Assembly (NCBI GenBank): GCA_937973575.1
Contig: CALJKH010000063.1
Location: 1 to 8,498, forward strand
Reading direction: 5' to 3'
Source of the DNA: an uncultured Solirubrobacterales bacterium
GTDB lineage: Bacteria > Actinomycetota > Thermoleophilia > Solirubrobacterales > Solirubrobacteraceae
Length of the DNA stretch: 8,498 nt
Part shown: positions 1-6,212 of the stretch, piece by piece
Layout: each line of letters opens with the position of its first letter
How positions within the stretch are numbered: the first letter of the stretch is position 1
Notes under the pieces: generated by a model
What the model saw: only the letters and a program-made list of their open reading frames with translations
Database searches by the model: none
Told to the model about the DNA's origin: nothing
Program-made: the position numbers and the translations under genes

Positions 1-246
1 ACAACGGCCTTTGGCCTTGCTCTCGCAGCACCAGAAGCCTTTGGCCGAATCACAGGTGGCGAGGGCTTTTACGGCCCAACGACTGACAAGGTCGTCACAG
101 AGTTTGGCTTTGCCATCATCTTTGGCATTCCTGCGCTCCTCGTAATCCTGAGCATCATTCAGCGCCGCTCCGAGAACCGCGAGCATGAGCACCTTGAGGC
201 TCAACATGCACGTGCTGATCTCGCTGAGTGGCACGGCGGCTGGTAG
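1..246 (+). CDS. C-terminal part of a small membrane protein (5' end outside window)
   Basis: Frame 1 is open from the first base to the TAG at 244-246 and gives 81 residues. The first stretch (TTAFGLALAAPEAFG) looks like the end of a hydrophobic helix or a signal peptide with an AxA-type site. A Gly-rich loop follows (GGEGFYGPTTDK), then a clear membrane helix at about residues 36-53 (FGFAIIFGIPALLVILSI). The tail starts QRRSENREHEH and is strongly charged, so it is probably cytoplasmic by the positive-inside rule. The protein ends ADLAEWHGGW. Reading frame and hydrophobic pattern are seen directly; topology is inferred. The ending resembles small hypothetical proteins that I associate with Thermoleophilia, but this is recall only and no function can be named. 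The last 19 bases overlap the start of the enoyl-CoA hydratase gene, which suggests translational coupling and a shared transcript. Confidence 0.7.
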   Translation, partial: TTAFGLALAAPEAFGRITGGEGFYGPTTDKVVTEFGFAIIFGIPALLVILSIIQRRSENREHEHLEAQHARADLAEWHGGW

Positions 247-1019
247 ACCAACCAGTCACTTATGAGCGCCGTGGCAATGCCGCGGTGATCACTATCTGTC
301 GGCCTGAGCGGCGCAACGCTGTCGATGGCCCCACTGCAGACGCACTCGAAGCTGCCTACTCCCAGTGGGAAGCTGACATCGACGCGAAGGTCCTCGTCCT
401 TACAGGCGAAGGGCCTGAGGCTTTCTGCGCTGGGGCTGACCTGACAGCAATAGCCAGCCTTCAAGCCCGCGTTGCGTCTGAAGGTGGACCGCTTGGCTTC
501 ACTCGCAGGATTGCCCCGAAACCAACCATCGCTGCAATCGAAGGCTGGGCAGTTGCGGGAGGGCTCGAGCTCGCTGCGTGGTGTGACATTCGCGTCGCTT
601 CAGAAACAGCGAAGCTCGGCTGCACTGAGCGTCGCTTTGGAGTTCCGCTGATTGACGGTGGGACTCAGCGCCTCCCCAGGATCATTGGCCAAGGACGCGC
701 ACTGGACATGATCCTCTCCGGGCGTGTGGTTGGATCTGCCGAGGCAGAAGCCATTGGCCTCGTCACCAGAGTCGTTCCAGCTGGTCAAGCTTTGACTGCA
801 GCACTTGCTCTCGCAGAAGAGATCGCTGGCTTCCCACCCCTGGCAATGCTTGCTGATCGCCACTCAGCGATTGAGGCATTCGACCGGCCACTCGCGGACG
901 GTTTGCAGGCGGAAGCAGAGCGTGGCGCGGCAGCTGTAGTCGAAGGAGCGCAGGGCGCGGAACGCTTCATTTCCGGTGAAGGGCGCGGCGGCGGTAGCAT
1001 CCCAGCACAGTCAAACTGA
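228..1019 (+). CDS. enoyl-CoA hydratase / crotonase family protein
   Basis: A 263-residue crotonase-fold protein of normal family length. Enoyl-CoA hydratases add water to trans-2-enoyl-CoA in beta-oxidation and related acyl-CoA pathways in the cytosol. The oxyanion-hole segment AFCAGADL lies at residues 65-72 and the second element AVAGGLELAAWCDI at 108-121. Glu114 (in GGLE) and Glu134 (in GCTE) are exactly 20 residues apart, as are the two catalytic glutamates Glu144 and Glu164 of rat mitochondrial hydratase, so true hydratase chemistry is plausible. A GGTQRLPRIIG block at 144-154 is also typical. The start is GTG at 228: an in-frame TGA at 225-227 blocks any longer version, and the family's first strand (VTYERRGNAAVITI) follows directly. 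The gene overlaps the upstream gene by 19 bases and is followed 44 bases later by the acyl-CoA reductase. Crotonase substrates vary widely, so the exact acyl chain cannot be called. Confidence 0.9.
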   Translation: MARRLVDQPVTYERRGNAAVITICRPERRNAVDGPTADALEAAYSQWEADIDAKVLVLTGEGPEAFCAGADLTAIASLQARVASEGGPLGFTRRIAPKPTIAAIEGWAVAGGLELAAWCDIRVASETAKLGCTERRFGVPLIDGGTQRLPRIIGQGRALDMILSGRVVGSAEAEAIGLVTRVVPAGQALTAALALAEEIAGFPPLAMLADRHSAIEAFDRPLADGLQAEAERGAAAVVEGAQGAERFISGEGRGGGSIPAQSN

Positions 1020-1032
1020 ATTTCAGTTAGAC
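1010..1032. promoter_or_regulatory. 23-bp near-perfect palindrome, candidate operator
   Basis: The arms GTCAAACTGAA and TTCAGTTAGAC are reverse complements except for one A:A mismatch, around a single central T at 1021. The inner 15 bases (AACTGAATTTCAGTT, 1014-1028) are perfect. The site covers the hydratase stop codon (1017-1019) and ends 16 bases before the Shine-Dalgarno of the acyl-CoA reductase. Odd-length symmetry with almost no spacer suits a dimeric repressor such as a TetR-family lipid regulator better than an RNA hairpin, because a hairpin would have to open the central pairs to form a loop. The role is inferred; the symmetry is seen. Confidence 0.5.
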
Positions 1033-1048
1033 ACTGCAACACCACAGC

Positions 1049-1055
1049 GGGGAGG
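1049..1055 (+). promoter_or_regulatory. Shine-Dalgarno of the acyl-CoA reductase gene
   Basis: GGGGAGG is followed eight bases later by ATG at 1064. This is the strongest ribosome-binding site in the lipid block and fixes the reductase start. The neighbouring GTG-start genes at 228 and 3070 lack a comparable site. Confidence 0.75.
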
Positions 1056-1063
1056 CTGAGGGG

Positions 1064-3043
1064 ATGCCCAATCAATTCGTAACCGGTGCAACCGGCTTTA
1101 TCGGACGCAGGCTGGTAGAAAACCTGCTCGCTCGAGGGGGCAATGTTTATGCCCTCGTTCGCCCAGAGTCGATCTCGAAAATCGACGCCATGCGGGAATC
1201 GCTGGAGAACGGCGAGCGCCTGATTCCAGTAGAGGGTGACCTAGGGTCGCCCATGCTGGGTGTTGACGCGGCCGAGATCGAGAAGCTCGCCGCCGAGGTT
1301 GACGACTTCTTCCACCTAGCTGCCGTCTACGACATGACGGCTGACGATGAGCGCAACCGCATTGCCAATGTTGAGGGAACTCGCCATGCAGTTGAGCTGG
1401 CAAACGCGCTCGGCGCGCGCATGCACCATGTCTCATCAATCGCTGTGGCGGGCGACCACAAGGGCAACTTCCGCGAGGACATGTTTGACGAGGGGCAGCC
1501 CCTCACGCACCCGTACCATCGCACTAAGTTCGAGGCCGAGAAGATCGTCCGCACCGACTCCACAGTGCCATGGCGGGTTTACCGCCCGGCGATCGTTGTC
1601 GGTGACTCGCGCACTGGCGAGATGGACAAGATCGACGGCCCGTACTACTTCTTCAAAGCAATCCAGAAGGCCCGAGGGACGATCCCTGCTTGGTTCCCGC
1701 TGGTAGGCCCGGAGATGGGCGACACGAATGTAGTCCCAGTCGATTGGGTTGCAGCTTCGATTGACCACATCGCCTACCTCGACGACATGGACGGGCGCGC
1801 CTTCCACTTGGCAAACCCAAAGCCGCAAAGCTCAGGCGACATTCTCAACACCTTTGCCAAGGCTGCACATGCGCCCCAGCTTGCGATGCGTGTCGACACC
1901 GGCCTCCTTGAGGCGCTGCCAAAGGGAACTCTCTCCTTAGCGATGCAGATCCCAGCCATGAAGGGTGTCCGCAAGGCAGTCCTTGCTGACCTTGGTATCC
2001 CCGACGAGGTCCTCGGCTATGTCGGGATCAAGGCGGAGTTCGACACGCGTGACTCAGAGAAGGCGCTGGCCGAAGCCGGCATCGTCCTCCCCGAGCTTGA
2101 CGACTACGCATGGAAGCTCTGGGACTACTGGGAGCGCCACCTTGACCCTGACCTCCACAAGGACAGATCGCTTGAAGGAGCAGTCGCGGGCCGCACTGTC
2201 TTGATCACCGGCGCATCAAGCGGCATTGGACGGGCAGCAGCCCTCAAAGTCGCGGAGTCAGGCGGGGTTCCACTGCTTGTAGCCAGGTCAATGGACAAGT
2301 TGGAGGAGCTAAAGAGAGAGATCGAGGCTTCCGGAGGGACCGCCTACGCCTACAGCGCCGACCTGACTGATTTCGAATCGATTGACAGCCTTGTCGAACG
2401 AGTACTTGCCGACCATGCAAGCGTGGATGTCCTCGTCAACAACGCGGGCAGGTCAATCCGTAGGTCTCTGGCGCTGTCATATGACCGCTTCCATGACTTT
2501 GAGCGGACGATTCAGCTCAACTACCTCGGCACTGTCAGGCTGATCATGGGCCTACTCCCAGGGATGCGGGAGCGCCGCCGTGGCCACATCGTCAACGTCA
2601 GTTCAATCGGAGTGCAGACGGGCCCACCTCGGTTCAGCGCCTACGTTGCCTCAAAGGCCGCCTTGGACGGCTTCACACGGATTGCGGGGTCGGAGACAAT
2701 CAGCGACAACGTCACGTTCACCACGATCCACATGCCGTTGGTTCGTACGCCGATGATCGCGCCAACAAAGATCTACGACTCCTTCCCGACGATCTCACCG
2801 GAGGAGGCTGCCGACCTGATCTGCGAGGCGATCCGAAGCAAGCCCAAGAACATCAACACAAAGCTTGGAACCTTTGGCGAGGTTGCCTACGCGTTGGCAC
2901 CAAAGGCTGTAGATCAGATCATGAGCGCGGCCTACAAGGTGTTCCCTGACTCAGCCGCATCAAAGGGCCAGTCAGATCCAGAGGAGAAGGCATCGGCCGA
3001 GCAGATTGCGCTCGCTCACCTGATGCGCGGCATTCACTGGTAG
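1064..3043 (+). CDS. alcohol-forming fatty acyl-CoA reductase, two-domain SDR (AcrA1 / Maqu_2220-like)
   Basis: A 659-residue fusion of two Rossmann domains. The N-terminal extended-SDR domain has GATGFIG at 8-14, HHVSSIAVAG at 121-130 with Ser124, and Tyr151/Lys155 in YHRTK. The C-terminal classical SDR domain has TGASSGIG at 382-389, NNAG at 459-462, Asn486, Ser514, Tyr527 and Lys531, so both active sites look intact. Length, domain order and long segments (DGPYYFFKAIQK, NNAGRSIRRSLALS, NVTFTTIHMPLV, MIAPTKIYDS, and the end MRGIHW) match my memory of Marinobacter Maqu_2220, which reduces acyl-CoA to fatty alcohol with NADPH. Mycobacterial AcrA1 (Rv3391) has the same layout. By family, one domain reduces acyl-CoA to aldehyde and the other may take aldehyde to alcohol; that split is inference. 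It lies between a hydratase and a thioesterase gene. Substrate chain length is unknown. Confidence 0.88.
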   Translation: MPNQFVTGATGFIGRRLVENLLARGGNVYALVRPESISKIDAMRESLENGERLIPVEGDLGSPMLGVDAAEIEKLAAEVDDFFHLAAVYDMTADDERNRIANVEGTRHAVELANALGARMHHVSSIAVAGDHKGNFREDMFDEGQPLTHPYHRTKFEAEKIVRTDSTVPWRVYRPAIVVGDSRTGEMDKIDGPYYFFKAIQKARGTIPAWFPLVGPEMGDTNVVPVDWVAASIDHIAYLDDMDGRAFHLANPKPQSSGDILNTFAKAAHAPQLAMRVDTGLLEALPKGTLSLAMQIPAMKGVRKAVLADLGIPDEVLGYVGIKAEFDTRDSEKALAEAGIVLPELDDYAWKLWDYWERHLDPDLHKDRSLEGAVAGRTVLITGASSGIGRAAALKVAESGGVPLLVARSMDKLEELKREIEASGGTAYAYSADLTDFESIDSLVERVLADHASVDVLVNNAGRSIRRSLALSYDRFHDFERTIQLNYLGTVRLIMGLLPGMRERRRGHIVNVSSIGVQTGPPRFSAYVASKAALDGFTRIAGSETISDNVTFTTIHMPLVRTPMIAPTKIYDSFPTISPEEAADLICEAIRSKPKNINTKLGTFGEVAYALAPKAVDQIMSAAYKVFPDSAASKGQSDPEEKASAEQIALAHLMRGIHW

Positions 3044-3057
3044 GGGTGGGTTCCCCG

Positions 3058-3063
3058 TAGAAT
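3058..3063 (+). promoter_or_regulatory. leaderless-type -10 box for the thioesterase gene
   Basis: TAGAAT is followed by exactly six bases and then the GTG start at 3070. In actinobacteria a TANNNT box six to seven bases upstream of an ATG or GTG is the usual mark of a leaderless transcript. No good Shine-Dalgarno is present. TTCACT at 3033-3038 is a weak, rather distant -35 candidate. The gene may also be read from upstream, since it starts only 26 bases after the reductase. Confidence 0.5.
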
Positions 3064-3069
3064 CGTGGA

Positions 3070-3930
3070 GTGAAATCACCACCCTTCGCCCAAGCGACAG
3101 CCCTTACTCCCCATGGCGAGGATTCGTTCGTAGGCGAGATCCCATTTGGTTGGAGTGTCAGCAAGGGTGCCCACGGCGGTCTCGTAGCTGCTCTCCTGAC
3201 CCGCGCAGCTGAACTTGTCGCGGGCCCTGATCGACCCCTTCGGTCCCTAACAACTCACTTCGTGCGGCCAGCCCTGCCTGGCCCAATCTCAATTGAGGTA
3301 ACCCGGGAACGGGAAGGCAGCCGCCTCACCTCGCTCTCCCTGCGGATGAAACAGAACGGGGAAACAGTTGCTGCGGCCCTTGCCGCCGGCGGACCGGACC
3401 GTGACTCCTTCCAGTTTGCCGACATCCCGATGCCTGATGTGCCACACCCGGAGGAGATAACTCCAGTCCAATACATCGAGGGTGTAATGCCCGCGTTCAT
3501 GGCTCACACTGACTTCCGCCCTGTTTACACCTCAAACGCCCTTGAAATGAACACCACGGGCGAAGGAACAGTTGGTGGCTGGGTCCGAGTCCCAGCCGGC
3601 CTTCCGCTTGAAGCCCCCGCTGTTGCGTTCCTCTCCGATGTTTGGTGGCCAGCAGTCTTTGCTGTTATGGACGGAATGGCTGGAGCGCCAACGATTGACC
3701 TCACAGTCCACTTCCGGTCACCGCTGCCCCCCGCCAACGACGATGGCACGACATGGGTACTTGGGCGCTTCAGGACGCACCTAGTGGAAGGTGGTCACTT
3801 CGAAGAGGACGGGGTCCTCTGGCACCCCGACGGCACAGTGATTGCCCAGAGCCGCCAGCTGGCCCTCGTCTTGCCCCTTCTCAGCGACGCCTTCAACGCA
3901 GCTAAGCACGCCACCTCCGACCCGAGCTAG
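3070..3930 (+). CDS. acyl-CoA thioesterase, double-hotdog (TesB/4HBT_3-like)
   Basis: A 286-residue protein with two tandem hotdog domains, the normal size for TesB-type thioesterases that hydrolyse acyl-CoA to free acid and CoA in the cytosol. The first domain carries the family signature GEIPFGWSVSKGAHGG (22-37) and LTTHFVRPALPG (60-71). The second carries AFLSDVWWP (187-195), PTIDLTVHFRSPLP (207-220) and VIAQSRQLALV (257-267). Asp190, Thr208 and Gln263 seem to line up with the Asp-Thr-Gln triad of E. coli TesB; this alignment was made by eye. The start is GTG at 3070 because an in-frame TAG at 3058-3060 excludes anything longer. It is the last gene of the lipid block, and its role there could be to release acids or prevent CoA from being tied up. 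Its stop codon shares bases with the stop of the opposing gene. Confidence 0.85.
   Translation: MKSPPFAQATALTPHGEDSFVGEIPFGWSVSKGAHGGLVAALLTRAAELVAGPDRPLRSLTTHFVRPALPGPISIEVTREREGSRLTSLSLRMKQNGETVAAALAAGGPDRDSFQFADIPMPDVPHPEEITPVQYIEGVMPAFMAHTDFRPVYTSNALEMNTTGEGTVGGWVRVPAGLPLEAPAVAFLSDVWWPAVFAVMDGMAGAPTIDLTVHFRSPLPPANDDGTTWVLGRFRTHLVEGGHFEEDGVLWHPDGTVIAQSRQLALVLPLLSDAFNAAKHATSDPS
3927..3930. other. shared palindromic stop (CTAG) of two convergent genes
   Basis: CTAG reads as TAG on both strands. Bases 3928-3930 end the thioesterase gene and the complement of 3927-3929 ends the prepilin-like gene. The two genes therefore overlap tail to tail by four bases, and any terminator would have to lie inside the opposing coding sequence. 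Confidence 0.9.
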
Positions 3931-5213
3931 ACGGCCAAGCAGTCCGCTCTTGGTAGCCAACCGAGTCCCCCGACTCGACTGGCAACCGAGGCAAGCCGCT
4001 GATCGTCAGTTGAGCTCGTCGCGTCCATCCCTAAGCGGATCCCCAGTGCAGCACCTGCGCCGACGCCAGTAATCCGCCTCGACAGCTTCCAACGCCTGAC
4101 TGTCCTCTGGCCATGGTCGTCCATCGCAGCCCTCAGACGACTCGCTGCCTCATAGGCAGCGGCGGGATCTAGCGAGCCAACCGCTGCCAAGAACTTTGAT
4201 GCTGCTTCCCTGTCCTCCGCGGTTCGAAGCTCAAGCACGCTGTCAGACTCGATTGCTCTACCGCTGCCGCTTCGCGTGTCACCAATCAGACTCCTGAGCC
4301 TCACTGGCAAACGCAAGCCCTCACGGCTTGAAAGCCTTCCCTCCCTCACGATCTTTAGACGGACAGGACGACCTGTGCGATCAAGCTCAAGCGAGGCGAC
4401 TCCACTTCCATCGGCCTGCCCGTCAAGCCCTCCGCCGAAGGCGTCGACGGTACCGACGAGCCGGGCGTCGACCCGGGAGAACCAAGTCGTCCCTGTCTTA
4501 CTGATCCGGCGACCAATCGCAGCTCTCAAGGTTGCATCAACCTTCGCTCCCAGCGGACCAGCCCCAATACCGAGGGTGCTGCCAAACGCGAGTCCTCCAG
4601 AGATCCACTTCTCATCAGGTTGCGGTGGCGCGGCAGGCGCTCCGACCAAGTCACCGCACAGGGGGCAGATCTTGCCGATGTTCTGCTTGAGCCGCCCGTC
4701 TAGCCGTTGCGACTCACCGAACCTCGCGATGAACCTTTCAGCTGCCTTGGCGTTCTTCAAGATCCAGACGCGTCCAGCGGTTACGGCAGCAGCACCTTCC
4801 ACGCTCGCTTCGCTCTTACCGCCCCACTTCCCAAGCTGGACATGGGCCCCTACTGATGCTCCTACGCCAGCCTTGCCTCCATCGGCAAAAGAAACACGCA
4901 CCTTGCCGTCACTCATCCGCTCAACTGTCAATCCCAGCTGAGCAGCCAATCTGACAACCCCGATGTCCAGTGACAGCTGCTGATTGCCGGACTTTCGCGC
5001 CAACGGGCAAGCCTCCAGGTCCGTAGGCAGGCTGGCAGCATGAAGCCGTGGGCACGTTTCAGAAGCGACAGTGCAGATGCCCCTGCGGATTGAGGCCTCA
5101 ACCGCGGTACCAAGCCCTCCGCTGGTAAGCGCAACTGCAGCCCCGAGTACGACCGCTACAAGCAGCGCAATGCCGATGTACTCCACGGTGGCCTGCGCCC
5201 TCTCTCCTCGCAT
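3927..5213 (-). CDS. Flp/TadE-like class III prepilin N-terminus with a large unrecognised C-terminal region
   Basis: 428 residues from the ATG at 5213. The start MRGERAQATVEYIGIALLVAVVLGAAVAL has a short basic leader, a Glu-Tyr pair and a single hydrophobic helix (about 12-30). This is the layout of Flp/TadE-type prepilins cut by a TadV-type peptidase; placing Glu11 at +5 would put the cut after Ala6. True Flp pilins are tiny, so a body of about 400 residues is unusual. That body has six cysteines (47, 54, 69, 183, 186, 425) including CPLC at 183-186, Gly-rich stretches of probable beta structure (about 105-145 and 206-275), and a helical, charged segment at about 331-380. I recognise no enzyme motif. 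A TTG at 5255 would add 14 residues, but ATG gives the usual leader length. No tad or pil gene is visible nearby. Function unknown; probably exported and membrane-anchored. Confidence 0.72.
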   Translation of the reverse strand: MRGERAQATVEYIGIALLVAVVLGAAVALTSGGLGTAVEASIRRGICTVASETCPRLHAASLPTDLEACPLARKSGNQQLSLDIGVVRLAAQLGLTVERMSDGKVRVSFADGGKAGVGASVGAHVQLGKWGGKSEASVEGAAAVTAGRVWILKNAKAAERFIARFGESQRLDGRLKQNIGKICPLCGDLVGAPAAPPQPDEKWISGGLAFGSTLGIGAGPLGAKVDATLRAAIGRRISKTGTTWFSRVDARLVGTVDAFGGGLDGQADGSGVASLELDRTGRPVRLKIVREGRLSSREGLRLPVRLRSLIGDTRSGSGRAIESDSVLELRTAEDREAASKFLAAVGSLDPAAAYEAASRLRAAMDDHGQRTVRRWKLSRRITGVGAGAALGIRLGMDATSSTDDQRLASVASRVGGLGWLPRADCLAV

Positions 5214-5324
5214 CAGATGAGGATCGGCGACGACCAGCGAAACTCGGCAACTCAAGTCGCTTTTGGAACAGAGTTGGTACTAGACCGCGCGTCACCGCTG
5301 CGCTTTCGGTGGGAAGATGGAGGT
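5214..5324. promoter_or_regulatory. divergent intergenic region between prepilin-like gene and ABC operon
   Basis: These 111 bases lie between two start codons that point away from each other (minus ATG at 5213, plus GTG at 5325), so both promoters should be here. No clear -35/-10 pair could be fixed. At the exact leaderless position (six bases before the start) the hexamers are GATCCT for the minus gene and GAAGAT for the plus gene. Each keeps the A and final T of TANNNT but lacks the first T, so both are weak candidates. GGAGG at 5319-5323 sits only one base before the GTG, too close for a normal Shine-Dalgarno. Confidence 0.45.
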
Positions 5325-6212
5325 GTGAGCACCCTCGAAACCGATTCCGGCCTTGCGATTGAGGTCAAGGACCTAAAGAAGTCTTATGGGCCCCATGAGG
5401 CTGTCTCGGGAATTTCGTTTGACGTTAAGCAAGGTGAGGTATTTGGACTCCTCGGCCCGAATGGCGCTGGGAAGACAACAACAGTTGAGATCCTCGAGGG
5501 CTACAGAAGCCGCAGTGAGGGCAGCGTTTCCGTCCTCGGCCTTGACCCAGGACAGCGCCCGCAGGACCTGCGCGAACGGGTTGGGATCGTCCTTCAAAGC
5601 AGCGCCCTCTACGCCAATCTCACAGTGCACGAGGCCCTCTCCCACTTCGCAAGCCTTTACCCCACCCCGCGCGACGTTGAGGAGACAATTGCTCTGGTTG
5701 GCCTTGAGGGGAAAGAGGACAGCCGCAGCAAGACGCTCTCCGGTGGCCAGCAGCGCCGCCTAGACCTTGCCCTCGCCCTGATCGGCAACCCTGAGCTCGT
5801 CTTTCTGGATGAACCGACCACGGGATTTGATCCCCAGGCCCGTCGCGCAGCGTGGGACACGATCCGCGCGCTTCGCTCACTGGGCACCACGATCGTCCTC
5901 ACCACTCACTACCTCGATGAAGCCCAAGCACTTGCTGACCGCGTCGCAATCATTAAGGACGGACTTGTGGTGGCGGAAGGTACTCCCTCAGAGATCGGTG
6001 GCGAGAGCGCGCACCGTGCGCGGATCAGCTGGCGTGACGCCGACGGCACTCTGCAGGAGCGAGAGACAGAGACACCAACAAGGCTCCTCAACGAAATAAC
6101 CGGGGAGGCGTTATCTGCGGGAATTGAGCTGCGTGACCTCAAGGTCTCGCGCCCAAGCCTTGAGGACGTCTACCTTGACCTCACCTCCGAGGAGGTGGAC
6201 ACCGATGTCTAA
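5325..6212 (+). CDS. ABC transporter ATP-binding protein (ABC-2 exporter type)
   Basis: 295 residues from GTG at 5325. It is a complete nucleotide-binding domain that hydrolyses ATP to drive export through the permease encoded next: Walker A GPNGAGKT (44-51), Q-loop Gln91, signature LSGGQQRR (138-145), Walker B LVFLDE (158-163), D-loop GFDP (167-170) and switch His195. About 75 residues follow the core, as in DrrA/NatA/CcmA-like drug or lipid exporters, including the typical SRPSLEDVYLDLT close (275-287). An in-frame ATG at 5217 would add 36 residues, but these are unlike the family and would fill the divergent promoter region; GTG lies 11 residues before the first core strand (AIEVKDLKKSYG). 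The last eight bases overlap the permease start, so the two are translationally coupled. The substrate cannot be told from sequence. Confidence 0.9.
   Translation: MSTLETDSGLAIEVKDLKKSYGPHEAVSGISFDVKQGEVFGLLGPNGAGKTTTVEILEGYRSRSEGSVSVLGLDPGQRPQDLRERVGIVLQSSALYANLTVHEALSHFASLYPTPRDVEETIALVGLEGKEDSRSKTLSGGQQRRLDLALALIGNPELVFLDEPTTGFDPQARRAAWDTIRALRSLGTTIVLTTHYLDEAQALADRVAIIKDGLVVAEGTPSEIGGESAHRARISWRDADGTLQERETETPTRLLNEITGEALSAGIELRDLKVSRPSLEDVYLDLTSEEVDTDV

Noticed and set aside
1436..1828. 130-codon minus-strand frame inside the reductase gene
   Set aside because: No recognisable motif, and the plus strand here encodes the conserved catalytic part of the reductase.
3043..3056. GGGG-N6-CCCC as a terminator after the reductase gene
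   Set aside because: The stem is only four pairs, no T-tract follows, and the next gene starts 14 bases later.
4276..4941. 221-codon open frame on the plus strand opposite the prepilin-like gene
   Set aside because: Its translation is low-complexity (rich in Ser, Pro, Arg) with no family motif, while the minus frame has a coherent prepilin-type N-terminus and sensible composition. It is a shadow of the minus-strand gene.
5214..5255. TTG start at 5255 for the prepilin-like protein
   Set aside because: It would make a 20-residue pre-cleavage leader containing a Cys and hydrophobic residues. ATG at 5213 gives the short basic leader usual for this class. Not fully excluded.
5217..5324. 36-residue N-terminal extension of the ABC ATPase from ATG at 5217
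   Set aside because: The extra residues do not look like the family, fill the only promoter space of two divergent genes, and would overlap nearly to the opposing start codon. GTG at 5325 fits the family better.
6124..6204. 27-residue extension of the ABC permease from ATG at 6124
   Set aside because: It lies within the ATPase coding region and has no ribosome-binding site, whereas ATG at 6205 has GAGGAGG nine bases upstream.
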